A stretch of DNA of 64,000 nt, taken from NCBI RefSeq assembly GCF_014198245.1, contig NZ_JACIHE010000002.1, forward strand, positions 710,275 to 774,274, written 5' to 3'. Below are positions 1-9,114 of this stretch, one piece after another (the stretch's first letter is position 1; each line of letters opens with the position of its first letter). The translations under genes and the position numbers were made by a program. The stretch is from Bradyrhizobium sp. cir1 (GTDB lineage Bacteria > Pseudomonadota > Alphaproteobacteria > Rhizobiales > Xanthobacteraceae). Below the pieces are notes generated by a model that did not search any database, was not told the DNA's origin, and saw only the letters and a list, made by a program, of their open reading frames with translations.

Positions 1-629
1 CACAGCTGCACCCGCCGGGCGGTGTAGTCCTTCGGCAGCTGCGTCACATCGAACGTGCCGCGCCAGGCGATCAACTCGGAGAAGCGCGGCTGCACCTCGG
101 GAAACAGATGCTGGCGTACCGTCGACCAGATGCCGTCGGCGCCGATCAGGGCGCTGGCGAGGTCGCTGCGGCGGATCGTGCCGCTGCGATGGACCACGGT
201 CAGTCCCTTGGCATGAGGCGCGACGTCTTCGAAGGTTGCCCCTAACTTCAGGTCGATATCGGGATGATCGGCGACTGCGCCGGCGAGCGCGGACTGCAGG
301 TCGGCACGGTGCACCACCCAATAGGGGGCGCCGGCGCGCATGGAGGCGGCTTCGCCGAGCGGCATGCGCAACAGCTCGCCACCGGCCCGCGCGCTCATGA
401 TCGAGACCGCCTCGGGGACGACGGCGCGCAGCTTGAGGCGCTCGGTGAGGCCGAGCTCGACCAGCACGCGGCTGGCATTGGGGGAAAGCTGCAGGCCGGC
501 GCCGACTTCCTCGAGACGCTCGGCCTTTTCCAGCAAGACGATGCGGAAACCGCGCCCGGCCAGCGCAAGCGCGGCCGTCAGTCCACCGATGCCGGCACCG
601 GCGATGACAATCGTTCGGGAGAGCGCCAC
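1..629 (-). CDS. FAD-dependent aromatic-type monooxygenase, C-terminal part beyond the window
   Basis: The N-terminal 209 codons of a class A flavoprotein monooxygenase are present; the 3' end lies outside the window. A Rossmann dinucleotide-binding motif (GAGIGG, residues 11-16) is followed by an acidic residue ending beta-2 (LLEKAE) and by the EVGAGLQLSPNA stretch typical of salicylate and 3-hydroxybenzoate hydroxylases. Known members use FAD and NAD(P)H to hydroxylate small aromatic or related ring substrates in the cytoplasm; the substrate here cannot be told. I chose the GTG at 629 because the Rossmann beta-strand begins six codons later. The zinc-finger gene ends 19 bases upstream on the same strand, so the two are probably co-transcribed. 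Confidence 0.85.
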   Translation of the reverse strand, partial: MALSRTIVIAGAGIGGLTAALALAGRGFRIVLLEKAERLEEVGAGLQLSPNASRVLVELGLTERLKLRAVVPEAVSIMSARAGGELLRMPLGEAASMRAGAPYWVVHRADLQSALAGAVADHPDIDLKLGATFEDVAPHAKGLTVVHRSGTIRRSDLASALIGADGIWSTVRQHLFPEVQPRFSELIAWRGTFDVTQLPKDYTARRVQL

Positions 630-648
630 CCCTGACCGATGGACGCGG

Positions 649-894
649 TCAGGCCACCTTGTCCTTCAGCACGCATTCCGGCGGGCGGGCTTCGCCCGCC
701 TTCAGGTCGGCCGCGAAACGGTACAGCGTCGAGCAGTAAGGGCAGATGATCTCGTTGTCGTTGCCGAGGTCGAGGAAGACGTGCGGATGATCGAACGGAG
801 GGTTGGCGCCCACGCACATGAACTCTTGCGAGCCGATCTCGATGACGGGGACACCGGCATCGTTATGGAAGTGCGGGACGACATGGTCGGACAT
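649..894 (-). CDS. Zinc-finger (zf-CHCC type) small protein
   Basis: An 81-residue protein with a CHCC zinc site: Cys27, His36/His38 in the DHPHVFLD segment, and Cys51-Pro-Tyr-Cys54. The layout matches the zf-CHCC domain found in the mitochondrial complex I subunit NDUFS6 and in short alphaproteobacterial proteins of about 70-85 residues. Known relatives are thought to bind zinc structurally; the bacterial role is not established. It lies directly upstream of the flavin monooxygenase gene on the same strand. The family call rests on visible ligands and spacing. Confidence 0.85.
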   Translation of the reverse strand: MSDHVVPHFHNDAGVPVIEIGSQEFMCVGANPPFDHPHVFLDLGNDNEIICPYCSTLYRFAADLKAGEARPPECVLKDKVA

Positions 895-1201
895 CGTAGT
901 TCATCCTGGAGTGGCAATGGCGGCAGACACAATCAACAACTGACGCGGCATCTTTGAGGCGCCGCGGACCATAAAGGCGGGTGCAGATGATTGCTAGTCC
1001 AGCGGAACCGAAAGCTCCGCAATTGCCCCATGCTCATTTGCTCATGCAAATTCGACACAATCTTGCCGCCTGAGAGAAGCCCTTCTTTCGTCGGGGACGT
1101 TGTGTCGCAATTTTGGCATACTATGTCTGGGGACGTGCGCAATTGAGGCAAAAGTCGAATCATCAGGCGCCGATGATCAAGGACAGTCCGGGCTTTTCCG
1201 C
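895..1201. other. Intergenic region between divergent genes
   Basis: A 307-base gap between the minus-strand zinc-finger gene and the plus-strand gene at 1202. It must hold the promoters for both directions. Frames through it have neither ribosome binding sites nor recognisable protein content. The stretch near 1100-1130 is more AT-rich than its surroundings and could hold the rightward promoter, but no convincing -35/-10 pair was found. Confidence 0.4.
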
Positions 1202-2338
1202 ATGAAATGGCTGCGAATCAGCACAGCGTTGACCGGTATTGCGGCTTGCAGCCTTCTGCTCGCGCAGGCAGCGCCGCATGCCCGCGACGCCGGCGCGATC
1301 CTCGCCGCCCAGGACGATCCGCACCTGCTCTCCGAGCTCAGGCTCGACGCGCTGCTGCGGCAGAACGACCACCTGGTCCAGGACAACATCGAGGCCGCGC
1401 TCGCATCAGGCGACGCCGATCTCGCCGACAGTTTTGTGGCGCTGGCGCGTGACCGCAACATCGCGCTTCCGGACGACCTCCTCAATCGCGTGAGCGATGC
1501 GGTCAAGGCGGAGAATTCCAGCTCGTATTTCGCGAAACGTTTCGCCACCGGCCTCGTCACCGGCAACGCCGACGACGTCGCGAGCCTGTCCGGAACCGTT
1601 GCGGGCGATCTCTTCGTGATCGGCGACGTCAGGGACGTCGTGCGCGAGGGCAAGCATCTGGCGATGGGCGAGGAGACCGACCGCCTGGTGCTGGGCCTTG
1701 CGACCGCGGGCCTCGCGGTGACGGCGGCAACCTACGTCTCCGTCGGCGGCGCCGCCCCGGTGCGGGCCGGGCTGACGCTGGTGAAGGATGCGCGGAAGGT
1801 AGGACGGCTTGGCAAAGGGTTAGCTGCATGGGCCGGCCGTTCCGCGCGCGAGATCGTCGACACCCCGGTGCTTCAGAACGCGGTCGCCAGGGGTTCCGTG
1901 TTCCGCCCGGGCGAAACCGTGAGCGCGATCAGGGCCGCGTTCCGTGCCGAGAAGGCCGGTGCGCTGGTCCGGCTCGGCAAGGACGTCACGCGCGTGGCTG
2001 AGAAGACCGGCACGCGCGGTGCCATGGACACGCTGCGGATTGCCGAAGGTCCCAAGGACGTCGCGCGCGCGGCGCGGCTGGCCGAAGCGCAAGGCAGCAA
2101 GACCCGCGCGATCATGAAGCTGCTCGGCCGCGGCGCGCTGCTGCTCGTCGGCGGCGCATTCGATCTGACGCTCTGGCTTTTTGGTGCGGCAATGACATTG
2201 TTCGGCCTGTTGTCCTCGATCAAGGCCACCACCGAGCGCCTGACCCAGGCCTGGTGCGATCGCAAGAGGGCGCGCCGGCTCCGGCGGGCGCAGATCGCAG
2301 CCGAAGCCGCTCTGGCCGATGCGGCCCTTAAGGCCTAA
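1202..2338 (+). CDS. Exported/membrane protein of unknown function
   Basis: A 378-residue protein that I do not recognise as a named family. It begins with a Lys/Arg-containing N-region and a hydrophobic core (residues about 4-22), so it should enter the Sec pathway. An alanine/glycine/valine-rich hydrophobic stretch lies near residues 160-185, and a strong one near the C-terminus (GALLLVGGAFDLTLWLFGAA region, about 315-345) is followed by a basic tail rich in Arg and Ala. The ATG at 1202 was preferred over an upstream in-frame ATG at 1100 because the signal sequence starts there. The stop codon falls inside a repeat element (2331-2466). Confidence 0.7.
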   Translation: MKWLRISTALTGIAACSLLLAQAAPHARDAGAILAAQDDPHLLSELRLDALLRQNDHLVQDNIEAALASGDADLADSFVALARDRNIALPDDLLNRVSDAVKAENSSSYFAKRFATGLVTGNADDVASLSGTVAGDLFVIGDVRDVVREGKHLAMGEETDRLVLGLATAGLAVTAATYVSVGGAAPVRAGLTLVKDARKVGRLGKGLAAWAGRSAREIVDTPVLQNAVARGSVFRPGETVSAIRAAFRAEKAGALVRLGKDVTRVAEKTGTRGAMDTLRIAEGPKDVARAARLAEAQGSKTRAIMKLLGRGALLLVGGAFDLTLWLFGAAMTLFGLLSSIKATTERLTQAWCDRKRARRLRRAQIAAEAALADAALKA

Positions 2339-2466
2339 AGCGCGACGAGATTGAGGTCATTCGTCGTCGCACTGTGGGCTATTGTTTGGGCATGATCTCC
2401 GCGCAAGCGCGTTCCGCGTTTGTCGCGAGGAAAAACCGCTGCACACTTTTCCGGATCATGCTCTAA
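2331..2466 (+). repeat. Composite palindromic repeat, copy A
   Basis: Two modules are visible: an outer CCTAAAGCGCGACGA stretch whose partner is the degenerate TCGTCGTCGCA about 20 bases on, then a module bounded by CATGATC and GATCATG that contains AAAACCGCTGCACACTTTT. The second copy at 3278-3377 carries the same two modules in inverted orientation. The TAA stop of the upstream gene is supplied by the first base triplets of the element. Confidence 0.8.
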
Positions 2467-2500
2467 GATCAATCGTCCCCCCTCAAGACCTCTGGAACTG

Positions 2501-3259
2501 ATGATGCCGAGCTTTCACAACGGCGCCGTTGAAATTGCCTATCTCGACGAAGGCGAGGGCGATCCGATCATCCTGGTGCACGGCTTTGCCTCGAGCAAGA
2601 ACGTGAACTGGGTCTATCCGACCTGGGTTTCGGAGCTGCGCAAGAACGGCCGCCGTGTCATCGCGCTCGACAATCGCGGCCATGGCGAAAGCGCAAAGCT
2701 CTACGAGCCGGCGCAATATTCGATTCCGACCATGGCCGGCGACGTGCTGGCGCTGATGGATTATCTCGCCATCCCGCAGGCCGATATCATGGGCTATTCC
2801 ATGGGCGGGCGGATGACGGCCTGGCTCGGCCTCAACGAGCCGCAGCGCCTGCGCTCGGCGATCCTCGGCGGTATCGGCATCGGCGGTCTGATCGAGGGCA
2901 CCGGCCCCGGCGAGAACGTGGCGAAGGCGCTGGAAGCGCCCTCGCTCGACGACGTCGCCGATCCCGTCGGGCGCACGTTTCGGGCCTTCGCCGATCAGAC
3001 CCGGTCCGACCACCGGGCGCTCGCCGCGTGCCTGCGCGGCACGCGCGATCTCATGACGAAGGACGAGGCTGCACGCATCGACGTACCCGTGCTGATCGCG
3101 GTTGGCTCGACCGACGACGTCGCGGGCTCCGCCAGCGCGCTCGGCGCCATCATCCCCGGCTCGGAAGTGCTCGACATTCCCAATCGCGACCACATGCGCG
3201 CGGTCGGCGACAAGGTCTACAAGACCGGCGTGCTGGATTTCCTCTCACGCCGCGGCTGA
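2501..3259 (+). CDS. Alpha/beta hydrolase
   Basis: A 252-residue single-domain alpha/beta hydrolase. The oxyanion-hole HGF motif is at residues 27-29, the nucleophile elbow is GYSMG with Ser100, an Asp lies near 203-204 (GSTDD), and the catalytic His is His231 in the NRDHMRAV segment close to the C-terminus, so the triad looks complete. No signal peptide is present, so it should act in the cytoplasm. The substrate cannot be told; esterase, lactonase or C-C hydrolase activities all use this fold. Two ATGs lie at 2501 and 2504. The gene is bracketed by inverted copies of a composite repeat. Confidence 0.88.
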   Translation: MMPSFHNGAVEIAYLDEGEGDPIILVHGFASSKNVNWVYPTWVSELRKNGRRVIALDNRGHGESAKLYEPAQYSIPTMAGDVLALMDYLAIPQADIMGYSMGGRMTAWLGLNEPQRLRSAILGGIGIGGLIEGTGPGENVAKALEAPSLDDVADPVGRTFRAFADQTRSDHRALAACLRGTRDLMTKDEAARIDVPVLIAVGSTDDVAGSASALGAIIPGSEVLDIPNRDHMRAVGDKVYKTGVLDFLSRRG

Positions 3260-3277
3260 GGCTTTGTCCCGAGGAGC

Positions 3278-3377
3278 ATGATCCGGAAAAGTGCGCAGCG
3301 GTTTTCCGAAAAGATCATGCTTAAAACAACAACCTAAAGCGCGATGACGATTCATCCTAACCTCATCGCGCTTTAGG
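3278..3377 (-). repeat. Composite palindromic repeat, copy B (inverted relative to copy A)
   Basis: From 3278 the module CATGATCCGGAAAAGTG to AAAAGATCATG is the inverse of that in copy A. It is followed by a perfect 15-base stem, CCTAAAGCGCGATGA at 3333-3347 and TCATCGCGCTTTAGG at 3363-3377, with a 15-base loop. The right arm forms the last codons and stop of the minus-strand membrane protein gene, so the stem may also act as a transcription barrier between the convergent genes. Confidence 0.85.
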
Positions 3378-4721
3378 CTCGTCGCCGAACGCGCGGAAGA
3401 GCGCCATCAACACCACGAAGGTCGCGACCCACGCCATCCGCGCGCCGTAGCGGTCGTGCGGGCCGGAGATGGCGGCGCAGATGAAGGCGTTGCCGAGCAG
3501 CGCCAGCGTCACGGTCGCCGCCAGCAGCGTCAGCTCGTCGAGCCGGCGGTTCGCGAGCGCGCGGCCGAGCAGCGCGACCAGCGCCAGCATCGAGGCCAGC
3601 GCGACGGGGACATGGAGCCAGTTGACGTAGTCGAAATCGACGGCCCAGTGCTGCTGGCGCGCGGCGCGCATCGGCGCGACCTGCGCGGGGATGTAGCGCT
3701 CGATGATGCCATAGGTGTGCGGGATCCAGCCGCTGGTGCCTTCACCGGTCGCCACATGCAGCAATTGCTGGCCCATCGCCCGCAAGGCCGCGCCGGCCTG
3801 CCAGGCCGGATAGTCGGCGAGCGACTGCACGACGATGGTGCTCATCTCATCGTTCATGCCTTCGAAACGGCCGAGCGTGTTGAACATGCTCTTGCCCCAC
3901 AGGAACTCGTCGGCGGTCGCCGGCAATTGGTTGCGATAGGGGCAGAGCTTGAAGTTTTCGCGCGGGCAATGGTCGTTGAGGAAGCGCGCGACGATGCCGT
4001 CCTGCATCATGCGGCCGAAGGCGACGCCGTAGCCGCCGGGCGTCCAGGCCCATTTCCCCGACAGCGCGTGGTTCGCGGACACCAGCGTCAGGCCGCCGGC
4101 GACGATGGTCATGCTGGCCTGCGCCAGTCCTGCGACCGGAAGCCTGCGGCCCAGGAACGGTCGCGCCATCCAGCCGGCGACGCAGAGGCCGAGCAGCACG
4201 CCGAGCGTGGCGCTGTGGGTCGCGGCGGCAAAGGCGGTGAAGCCGAACAGCGAGATCTTTTCGAGCGTTGAGGTCCGTTTCCCGCCGATGACCAGCAGGA
4301 ACAGCGACAGGATCGAGAGCCCGGCGAAGATGTCCGTGAGCAGCATGCTGGCGAGCCAGGGCAGCGCCGTCGACACGATCAGGAGCAGGCTGATCGCGAC
4401 GAAGCGGGATGTCTGCATCAGGCCGAGCACGCGTAAGGTGAGCTGCAACAGCCAGAGCGCCGCCAGCGACTGGACCGCGAGGTTGACCCAGAAGCCGAAG
4501 CTTTCGCCGTAGTGCAGATAGAGGCCGAACACGGTGGATCGGCTGGGGACGAGATAGCCTTCGTACCAGCGCGCCAGATAGCCGCCGGTATCCCATTGCA
4601 ACAGCGGATAGCCGTTCCAGAACGCCGGAGCGATCATCAGCAGGGGCAGGGCCATCGCGGCCAGCCGCAGCCAGGATGAGCTCGCGGCGCGCGCGCGCAA
4701 ATGGTCAGTGGTGGTCGTCAA
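3363..4721 (-). CDS. Polytopic inner-membrane protein, unknown function
   Basis: About 452 residues with many hydrophobic segments spaced along the whole length, for example the first near LRLAAMALPLLMIAPAFW, several Leu-rich ones mid-protein, and a final pair around LALVALLGRAL and AATVTLALLGNAFI. A periplasmic-looking loop contains Cys residues (NDHCPRENFKLCPY). The arrangement of many helices with loops recalls membrane glycosyltransferases of the GT-C type, but no catalytic motif is clear enough to claim this. A TTG at 4721 preceded by GGAGCG is the likely start; an in-frame ATG at 4856 would add 45 residues lacking family character. The last three codons lie inside a palindromic repeat. 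Confidence 0.7.
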   Translation of the reverse strand: MTTTTDHLRARAASSSWLRLAAMALPLLMIAPAFWNGYPLLQWDTGGYLARWYEGYLVPSRSTVFGLYLHYGESFGFWVNLAVQSLAALWLLQLTLRVLGLMQTSRFVAISLLLIVSTALPWLASMLLTDIFAGLSILSLFLLVIGGKRTSTLEKISLFGFTAFAAATHSATLGVLLGLCVAGWMARPFLGRRLPVAGLAQASMTIVAGGLTLVSANHALSGKWAWTPGGYGVAFGRMMQDGIVARFLNDHCPRENFKLCPYRNQLPATADEFLWGKSMFNTLGRFEGMNDEMSTIVVQSLADYPAWQAGAALRAMGQQLLHVATGEGTSGWIPHTYGIIERYIPAQVAPMRAARQQHWAVDFDYVNWLHVPVALASMLALVALLGRALANRRLDELTLLAATVTLALLGNAFICAAISGPHDRYGARMAWVATFVVLMALFRAFGDEPKAR

Positions 4722-4996
4722 TTCCGCTCCGTCGTCGCCGGGACCATGCCCGCAATAAGGCTTGGGAGAGAATTCACCAATAGTTTGACGCTGCCTGACT
4801 TGAATTTGGCAAAAGCCTGACCACTTTGAGCCGACCTTGCCGCCTGGGGGCGTCAAAATAAGTTGTTGTATTTCAATGCGTTGGCGTGCTCTCCTGGGGC
4901 AAGGTGCTGTTCACTCTCAGGCAAGCGCGTCAGGACTTTGTCGCCTAGACTGTGCTATAGAGCCCGCAAAACGAGCAATTCGAAAGAGCAAATCCC

Positions 4997-5821
4997 ATGG
5001 CAGTGCATCAGGTCAATCCGGGAGGAAAGCTCGCATCGCTCGATCCGATCTGGGACCGGATCCGGGGCGAAGCGGAGGACATCGTCCATCGCGAGCCCGA
5101 GCTTGCGACCTTCATCTATTCGACGGTGCTGCATCACAGCCGCCTGGAAGATTCGGTCATTCATCGTCTCGCCGACCGGCTCGATCATTCCGCGCTGTCG
5201 GGCGATCTCGTACGCCAGACCTATGACGAGGCGCTGCGCGACGATCCCGATCTCGGCAACGCCTTCCGCGCCGATCTCGTCGCCGTCTACGACCGCGACC
5301 CCGCGACCTCGCGCTTCATCGATCCCTTGCTCTACTTCAAGGGCTTTCACGCCATCCAGACCCATCGCCTGGCGCACTGGCTCTATCTGAAGGGCCGCAA
5401 GGATTTCGCGTACTATCTCCAGAGCCGCGCCTCCGCGGTGTTCCAGACCGACATCAATCCGGCCGCGCGCATCGGCCGCGGCATCTTCCTCGATCACGCC
5501 ACCGGCTTCGTCTGCGGCGAGACGGCGGTGATCGAGGACGACGTCTCGATCCTGCACGGCGTCACGCTCGGCGGCACCGGCAAGGAGAACGAGGACCGTC
5601 ATCCCAAGATCCGCCATGGCGTGCTGATCGGCGCCGGCGCAAAAATTCTCGGCAACATCGAGATCGGCCATTGCGCGCGCATCGCCGCCGGCTCGGTCGT
5701 GGTGAAACCCGTGCCGCACAATGTCACGGTCGCGGGCGTGCCGGCCAAGATCGTCGGCGAAGCCGGCTGCGCCGAGCCGTCGCGCACCATGGATCAGATG
5801 ATCAACGCCATGGGGCTCTAA
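4997..5821 (+). CDS. cysE: Serine O-acetyltransferase
   Basis: A 274-residue protein matching CysE along its length. Residues 1-145 are the alpha-helical N-terminal domain that builds the hexamer, and residues 150-245 form the left-handed parallel beta-helix of hexapeptide repeats (IGRGIFLDHATGFVCGE, IGAGAKILGNIEIG, IAAGSVV). The active-site Asp-His pair region (LDHATG) and the LHGVTLGGTG segment are intact. It transfers an acetyl group from acetyl-CoA to L-serine, the first step of cysteine biosynthesis in the cytoplasm, and is normally feedback-inhibited by cysteine. The C-terminal tail of about 25 residues is where that inhibition acts in known enzymes. Confidence 0.96.
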   Translation: MAVHQVNPGGKLASLDPIWDRIRGEAEDIVHREPELATFIYSTVLHHSRLEDSVIHRLADRLDHSALSGDLVRQTYDEALRDDPDLGNAFRADLVAVYDRDPATSRFIDPLLYFKGFHAIQTHRLAHWLYLKGRKDFAYYLQSRASAVFQTDINPAARIGRGIFLDHATGFVCGETAVIEDDVSILHGVTLGGTGKENEDRHPKIRHGVLIGAGAKILGNIEIGHCARIAAGSVVVKPVPHNVTVAGVPAKIVGEAGCAEPSRTMDQMINAMGL

Positions 5822-5942
5822 GCTCGTAACAAGGGCGGGATTCTCCGGCCTTTCTCGTCCCCAAATTCTTTGGCAATTCATGCTGGCGGTTCGTCGCATC
5901 TCGTCCTAAAACCCGCCGACCAATTTTGATCGGAGACTTGCC

Positions 5943-6161
5943 GTGGACGTCAAAGAAGTCAGAAAGCTGGACGCGTATCTGAAGCGCGTATTCGGCAATC
6001 CCAAGATCCGCGTCGTGCCGCGGCCGAAGAAGGATGATTCCGCCGAGGTCTATATCGGCGAGGAGTTCATCGGCGTGCTGTTCGTCGACGACGAGGACGA
6101 CGATCGCTCGTTCCAGTTCCAGATGGCGATCCTCGAGGACGATCTCGTCGATCAGGAATAG
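5943..6161 (+). CDS. DUF3126 family protein
   Basis: A 72-residue acidic protein starting at a GTG. The sequence (KLDAYLKRVFGNPKIRV, then YIGEEFIGVLFVDDEDDDRSF) matches the short DUF3126 family found across Hyphomicrobiales. The function is unknown. It follows cysE after 121 bases, and this cysE-DUF3126 order is common in the lineage, suggesting co-transcription. A small alpha/beta fold with an Asp-rich loop is all that can be read from it. Confidence 0.88.
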   Translation: MDVKEVRKLDAYLKRVFGNPKIRVVPRPKKDDSAEVYIGEEFIGVLFVDDEDDDRSFQFQMAILEDDLVDQE

Positions 6162-6282
6162 GTGTTGGCACGCCGTCGTCGCGGGCGAAGCGGAGTCTTC
6201 GCCCTGCGCGGCGTTCTCTCGTGTCCCGGATGCGTGGCGTCCGGGACCGCGCGTCGAAGATCGAGGCGCGCTCTTTCCACAT

Positions 6283-6399
6283 CGTCATTGCGAGCGCAGC
6301 GAAGCAATCCAGAGTCTTTCCAAGGAGGGATTCTGGATTGCTTCGCGGAGCCTGTCATCGGGCCGCGCGCTGCGCGGACCCGTTGGCTCGCAATGACGA
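6283..6399. repeat. 117-base palindromic intergenic repeat, copy 1
   Basis: Outer arms CGTCATTGCGAGC and GCTCGCAATGACG bound the element; inner arms GAAGCAATCCAG and CTGGATTGCTTC form a second stem. A nearly identical copy lies at 49861-49979, sharing also the interior CGGAGCCTGTCATCGGGCCG. The rest of the gap 6162-6527 shows no gene. Confidence 0.9.
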
Positions 6400-6527
6400 A
6401 CGCAAGCGTTATGGCTCCATAACTCTATTTCTTCGCAAGAATGCGCAGCCGCGCCTGGCGGCGGCGCGGATGCGGACCAATAGACTGGTCGATCTCCGCA
6501 CTCGGCTGATCCGATTGCGATAAGCGC

Positions 6528-6869
6528 TCACTCGAAATGGACGGCGAGCCAGACCGTTGGCTGTTGCGGCTCCGTCCACTCGACGCGATGGCGTTTCCCT
6601 GCGGGGATGAAGACGTAATCCCCCACGCCCAGAGATCGTGCAGCAAGCTCATGTTCGAACTGCAATGTGGCGCGCCCTTTCAGCACGATCACCCACTCGT
6701 TCCACGCCTGATCGTACCAGAAGCCCGGCGGACTAGTTTGCCCCTGCGATACAATGCGCTCGATCTTCAAGCCAGGCCGCGCGAGGATTTCGCTGAACGC
6801 CTCTTCCCCTGTGTTGGCGGCCGAAACATCCGCCACATCCGCGAATAGATTGCCTGGCTGGATTGTCAT
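6528..6869 (-). CDS. Small cupin-domain protein
   Basis: A 113-residue single-cupin protein. The second half carries the cupin signature (WVIVLKGRATLQF, then GDYVFIPAGKRHRVEWT), including a glycine turn and a His in the position of a metal ligand, while the first motif has Trp-Tyr-Asp-Gln in place of the usual His-x-His, so metal binding is uncertain. The fold is used by many small sugar isomerases, dioxygenases and regulators, and no substrate can be assigned. The ATG at 6869 has GGGA upstream; a GTG at 6881 is an alternative. It stands alone between a repeat and the disrupted cyclase gene. Confidence 0.82.
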   Translation of the reverse strand: MTIQPGNLFADVADVSAANTGEEAFSEILARPGLKIERIVSQGQTSPPGFWYDQAWNEWVIVLKGRATLQFEHELAARSLGVGDYVFIPAGKRHRVEWTEPQQPTVWLAVHFE

Positions 6870-7062
6870 CGATATTCCCACGCGTTTCCAGAGCCGAATG
6901 ACCTACAAGCCCACGTAGCGCCCCATTCAGGTCCGTTCAACGGAGCATAGCGGACTGGATTTGCTCACGTTGAGTTCTTCGCATTTTGACCCGGAGGCGA
7001 CATCAGGGGTCCGCGGAATGATGGGCATGACGACCGGCTGAATCGGTCTCGAATGGGCGACA

Positions 7063-8857
7063 TCATCCCTCCGGCACCCCGGCCAGGCGCATGCCCTCGC
7101 AGACGCGCTCTCGTTCGGCGAGATATGTCGGATTGTTGCTTGCTTTGCTGACAAGCAAGCGGCTGATGGTAAAGCCTGGATCGAGCTTAAGTCCCACCTT
7201 TGCGGCGCTTCGCGCCTCATCTCTTTCGCCAAGCAGGCCCAAGGCCGCGGCGAGCCAGAAATGGGCCGCAGGAAAGTTACGATTGGCCTCAATGCTTCGC
7301 CGTAGCCAAGCGACGGCTTCTGTATCTGCGCCGATCAGTATCTTGGCCATGCCAGCAATATGCATCCAGCGGTGGGCAAAGATATCGCGAGGGGAGAGAC
7401 GGAGAGCCTCGACGATATGGCCTTCTGTCTCAGCACCGCGACCCATGAAGAACTTTGCGATACCGATGGCGCTGTGAGCACCGACCAGATTGCGATCAAT
7501 CTCCAATGCCCGCTCACATTCAGCGATGCCTTGCGCGGCCCGGTTTGTAAAAATGTAAGCCCCTCCCAGGATCCTGTGGGCTACTGCGTGGTCCGGCGCC
7601 AATGCCAGCGCCTTGATCGCATTTGCTTCGGCTGCCGAAAGATACGCGGCTCGGTTATCAGCCAGCAGGGAAGCTCCGATCGTTAGATCAACGAGCGCCA
7701 AGCCGACCAATGCTCCGACGCTTCCGTGATCGATTGCCAAGGCGCGTTCGAAAAAGCTGCGCGCCTCGCTCATGTGCTCCACGCCCCTGTATGACGAGGC
7801 ATAACCTTGAAAGTTCAAGTCCATCGCGTCGGGATTTGCAGAGCGTTCTGCCCGGCGCGCCTCAGCTGCAATCATTTGGGCATTCAGCGCGTTAGCCAGT
7901 CGCGCCACGATTTCGTCCTGCATGTCAAAGAGATCGGCGACCGGCTTGTCGAACCGCTCGGCCCAAAGGTGATTTTCCGTTTCGGCATCAATCAGCTGTA
8001 CGTTGAGCCGGAGTCGCTTGCCGCTCCGCTGTACAGAGCCTTCGAGCACGTAGCGGACGTTTAGCTCACGCCCGACCTTCTTAAGGTCAACCGCTTTTCC
8101 CTTTGTAGGTAAATGCCGTATGGCGGCCGATCACGAACGAGCCGCTGATCCGCGACAAGTCAGTGGTCAAACTGTCGGTCACGCCATCGACGAAATGGTC
8201 TTGCTCGGGATCACCGCTGAGATTGGCGAAAGGCAGCACGACGATAGAAAGACGAGGGGGAGACGGCAGGTCGAGCTTCGCTCGCGGCGGCTCTGGCGCT
8301 GAGCTGAGCCCCTCTCGGACCACCGCATAGGCCCGAACCGAAAGCGCGATATTCTTGAGGTCCTGGACGCCCAGATCGGCGAATTCGACCCCTACCTTGT
8401 CCCGGACATGATCGTAGGCGGACGACGAGATGCAGATGCCGCCTGGTTCTGCGATGCTTTCAAGCCGTGCAGCGATATTTACGCCGTCGCCAAAAACGTC
8501 ATGCGGCTCGACAATCACATCGCCGACATTGATGCCGACCCGGAAAGCAATCCGCCTGTCTTGCGCATCGGCGATTGTAAGTTCCTTGGTGCGGGTCTGG
8601 AAGTGCACAGCAGCGCGAACCGCCCGCACCGCGCTCGGAAATTCCGCCAAGAACCCGTCGCCGGTGTTCTTCACGATGCGGCCGCCGTGTTCAGTAATCG
8701 CCGGGTGGACAGCCTCTATCAGAAGGGAAGTCAGTTTAACGTGGGTCGCCTCTTCGTCGCGATGCATGAGCCGCGAATAGCCAGCCACGTCGGCGGCCAA
8801 TATAGCCGCTAACTTGCGCTCAACTCGGACTGGCCGCTCCTGCACCATGGCCCGCAA
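7063..8857 (-). pseudogene. Class III adenylate/guanylate cyclase with TolB-like and TPR domains, split by a frameshift
   Basis: The first frame (8857 down to 8087) encodes a cyclase catalytic domain with both metal-binding Asp residues (Asp23, Asp67) and the Asn127/Arg131 pair, then a proline-rich linker and the start of a TolB-like domain, ending at a stop after the YKGKSG codons. The second frame (from about 8097 to 7063) continues exactly where the first leaves off, with KAVDLKKVGREL and LEGSVQR, then five or so TPR-like repeats. Removing one A from the four-A run (plus-strand T-run at 8095-8098) restores a single 598-codon protein. This makes it a recent inactivation, a sequencing error, or a slippage site. 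An intact protein would make cAMP in the cytoplasm under control of the TPR sensor region. Confidence 0.85.
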
Positions 8858-9055
8858 TCCAACAGGCTGCTATTCTACAGTGGGTTGCAAGGATTTCCCA
8901 TCTCCTATGTCGCCATTTGGCCCGTGGCTGACTTCCCCTCTTGGCCTCGCGCGGTCCGCTTCTAACGGCTTAACGGAACGCCGTCGCGGAGCTCCCAAGG
9001 GCAGCCTTTGACGCGAAGCCGACATTGGTCGGCGAGGGCGCCCAAAATTGAAAAA

Positions 9056-9083
9056 AGGCCGCTGGCAATATGTCCAGCGGCCT
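9056..9083 (-). terminator. Intrinsic terminator of the 9115-9414 gene
   Basis: A perfect 10-base stem (AGGCCGCTGG / CCAGCGGCCT) with an 8-base loop is followed on the minus strand by a run of six T. It lies 32 bases after the stop codon of the alpha-beta barrel gene. Confidence 0.92.
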
Positions 9084-9114
9084 CCGCGCTCTTTGCCGCC
9101 GGGTGGCGCCCGGA

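Noticed and set aside
8095..8098. Classical -1 programmed frameshift in the cyclase gene
   Set aside because: No X-XXY-YYZ heptamer stands in the right frame, and the needed shift is +1. A slippage site or indel is the simpler reading.
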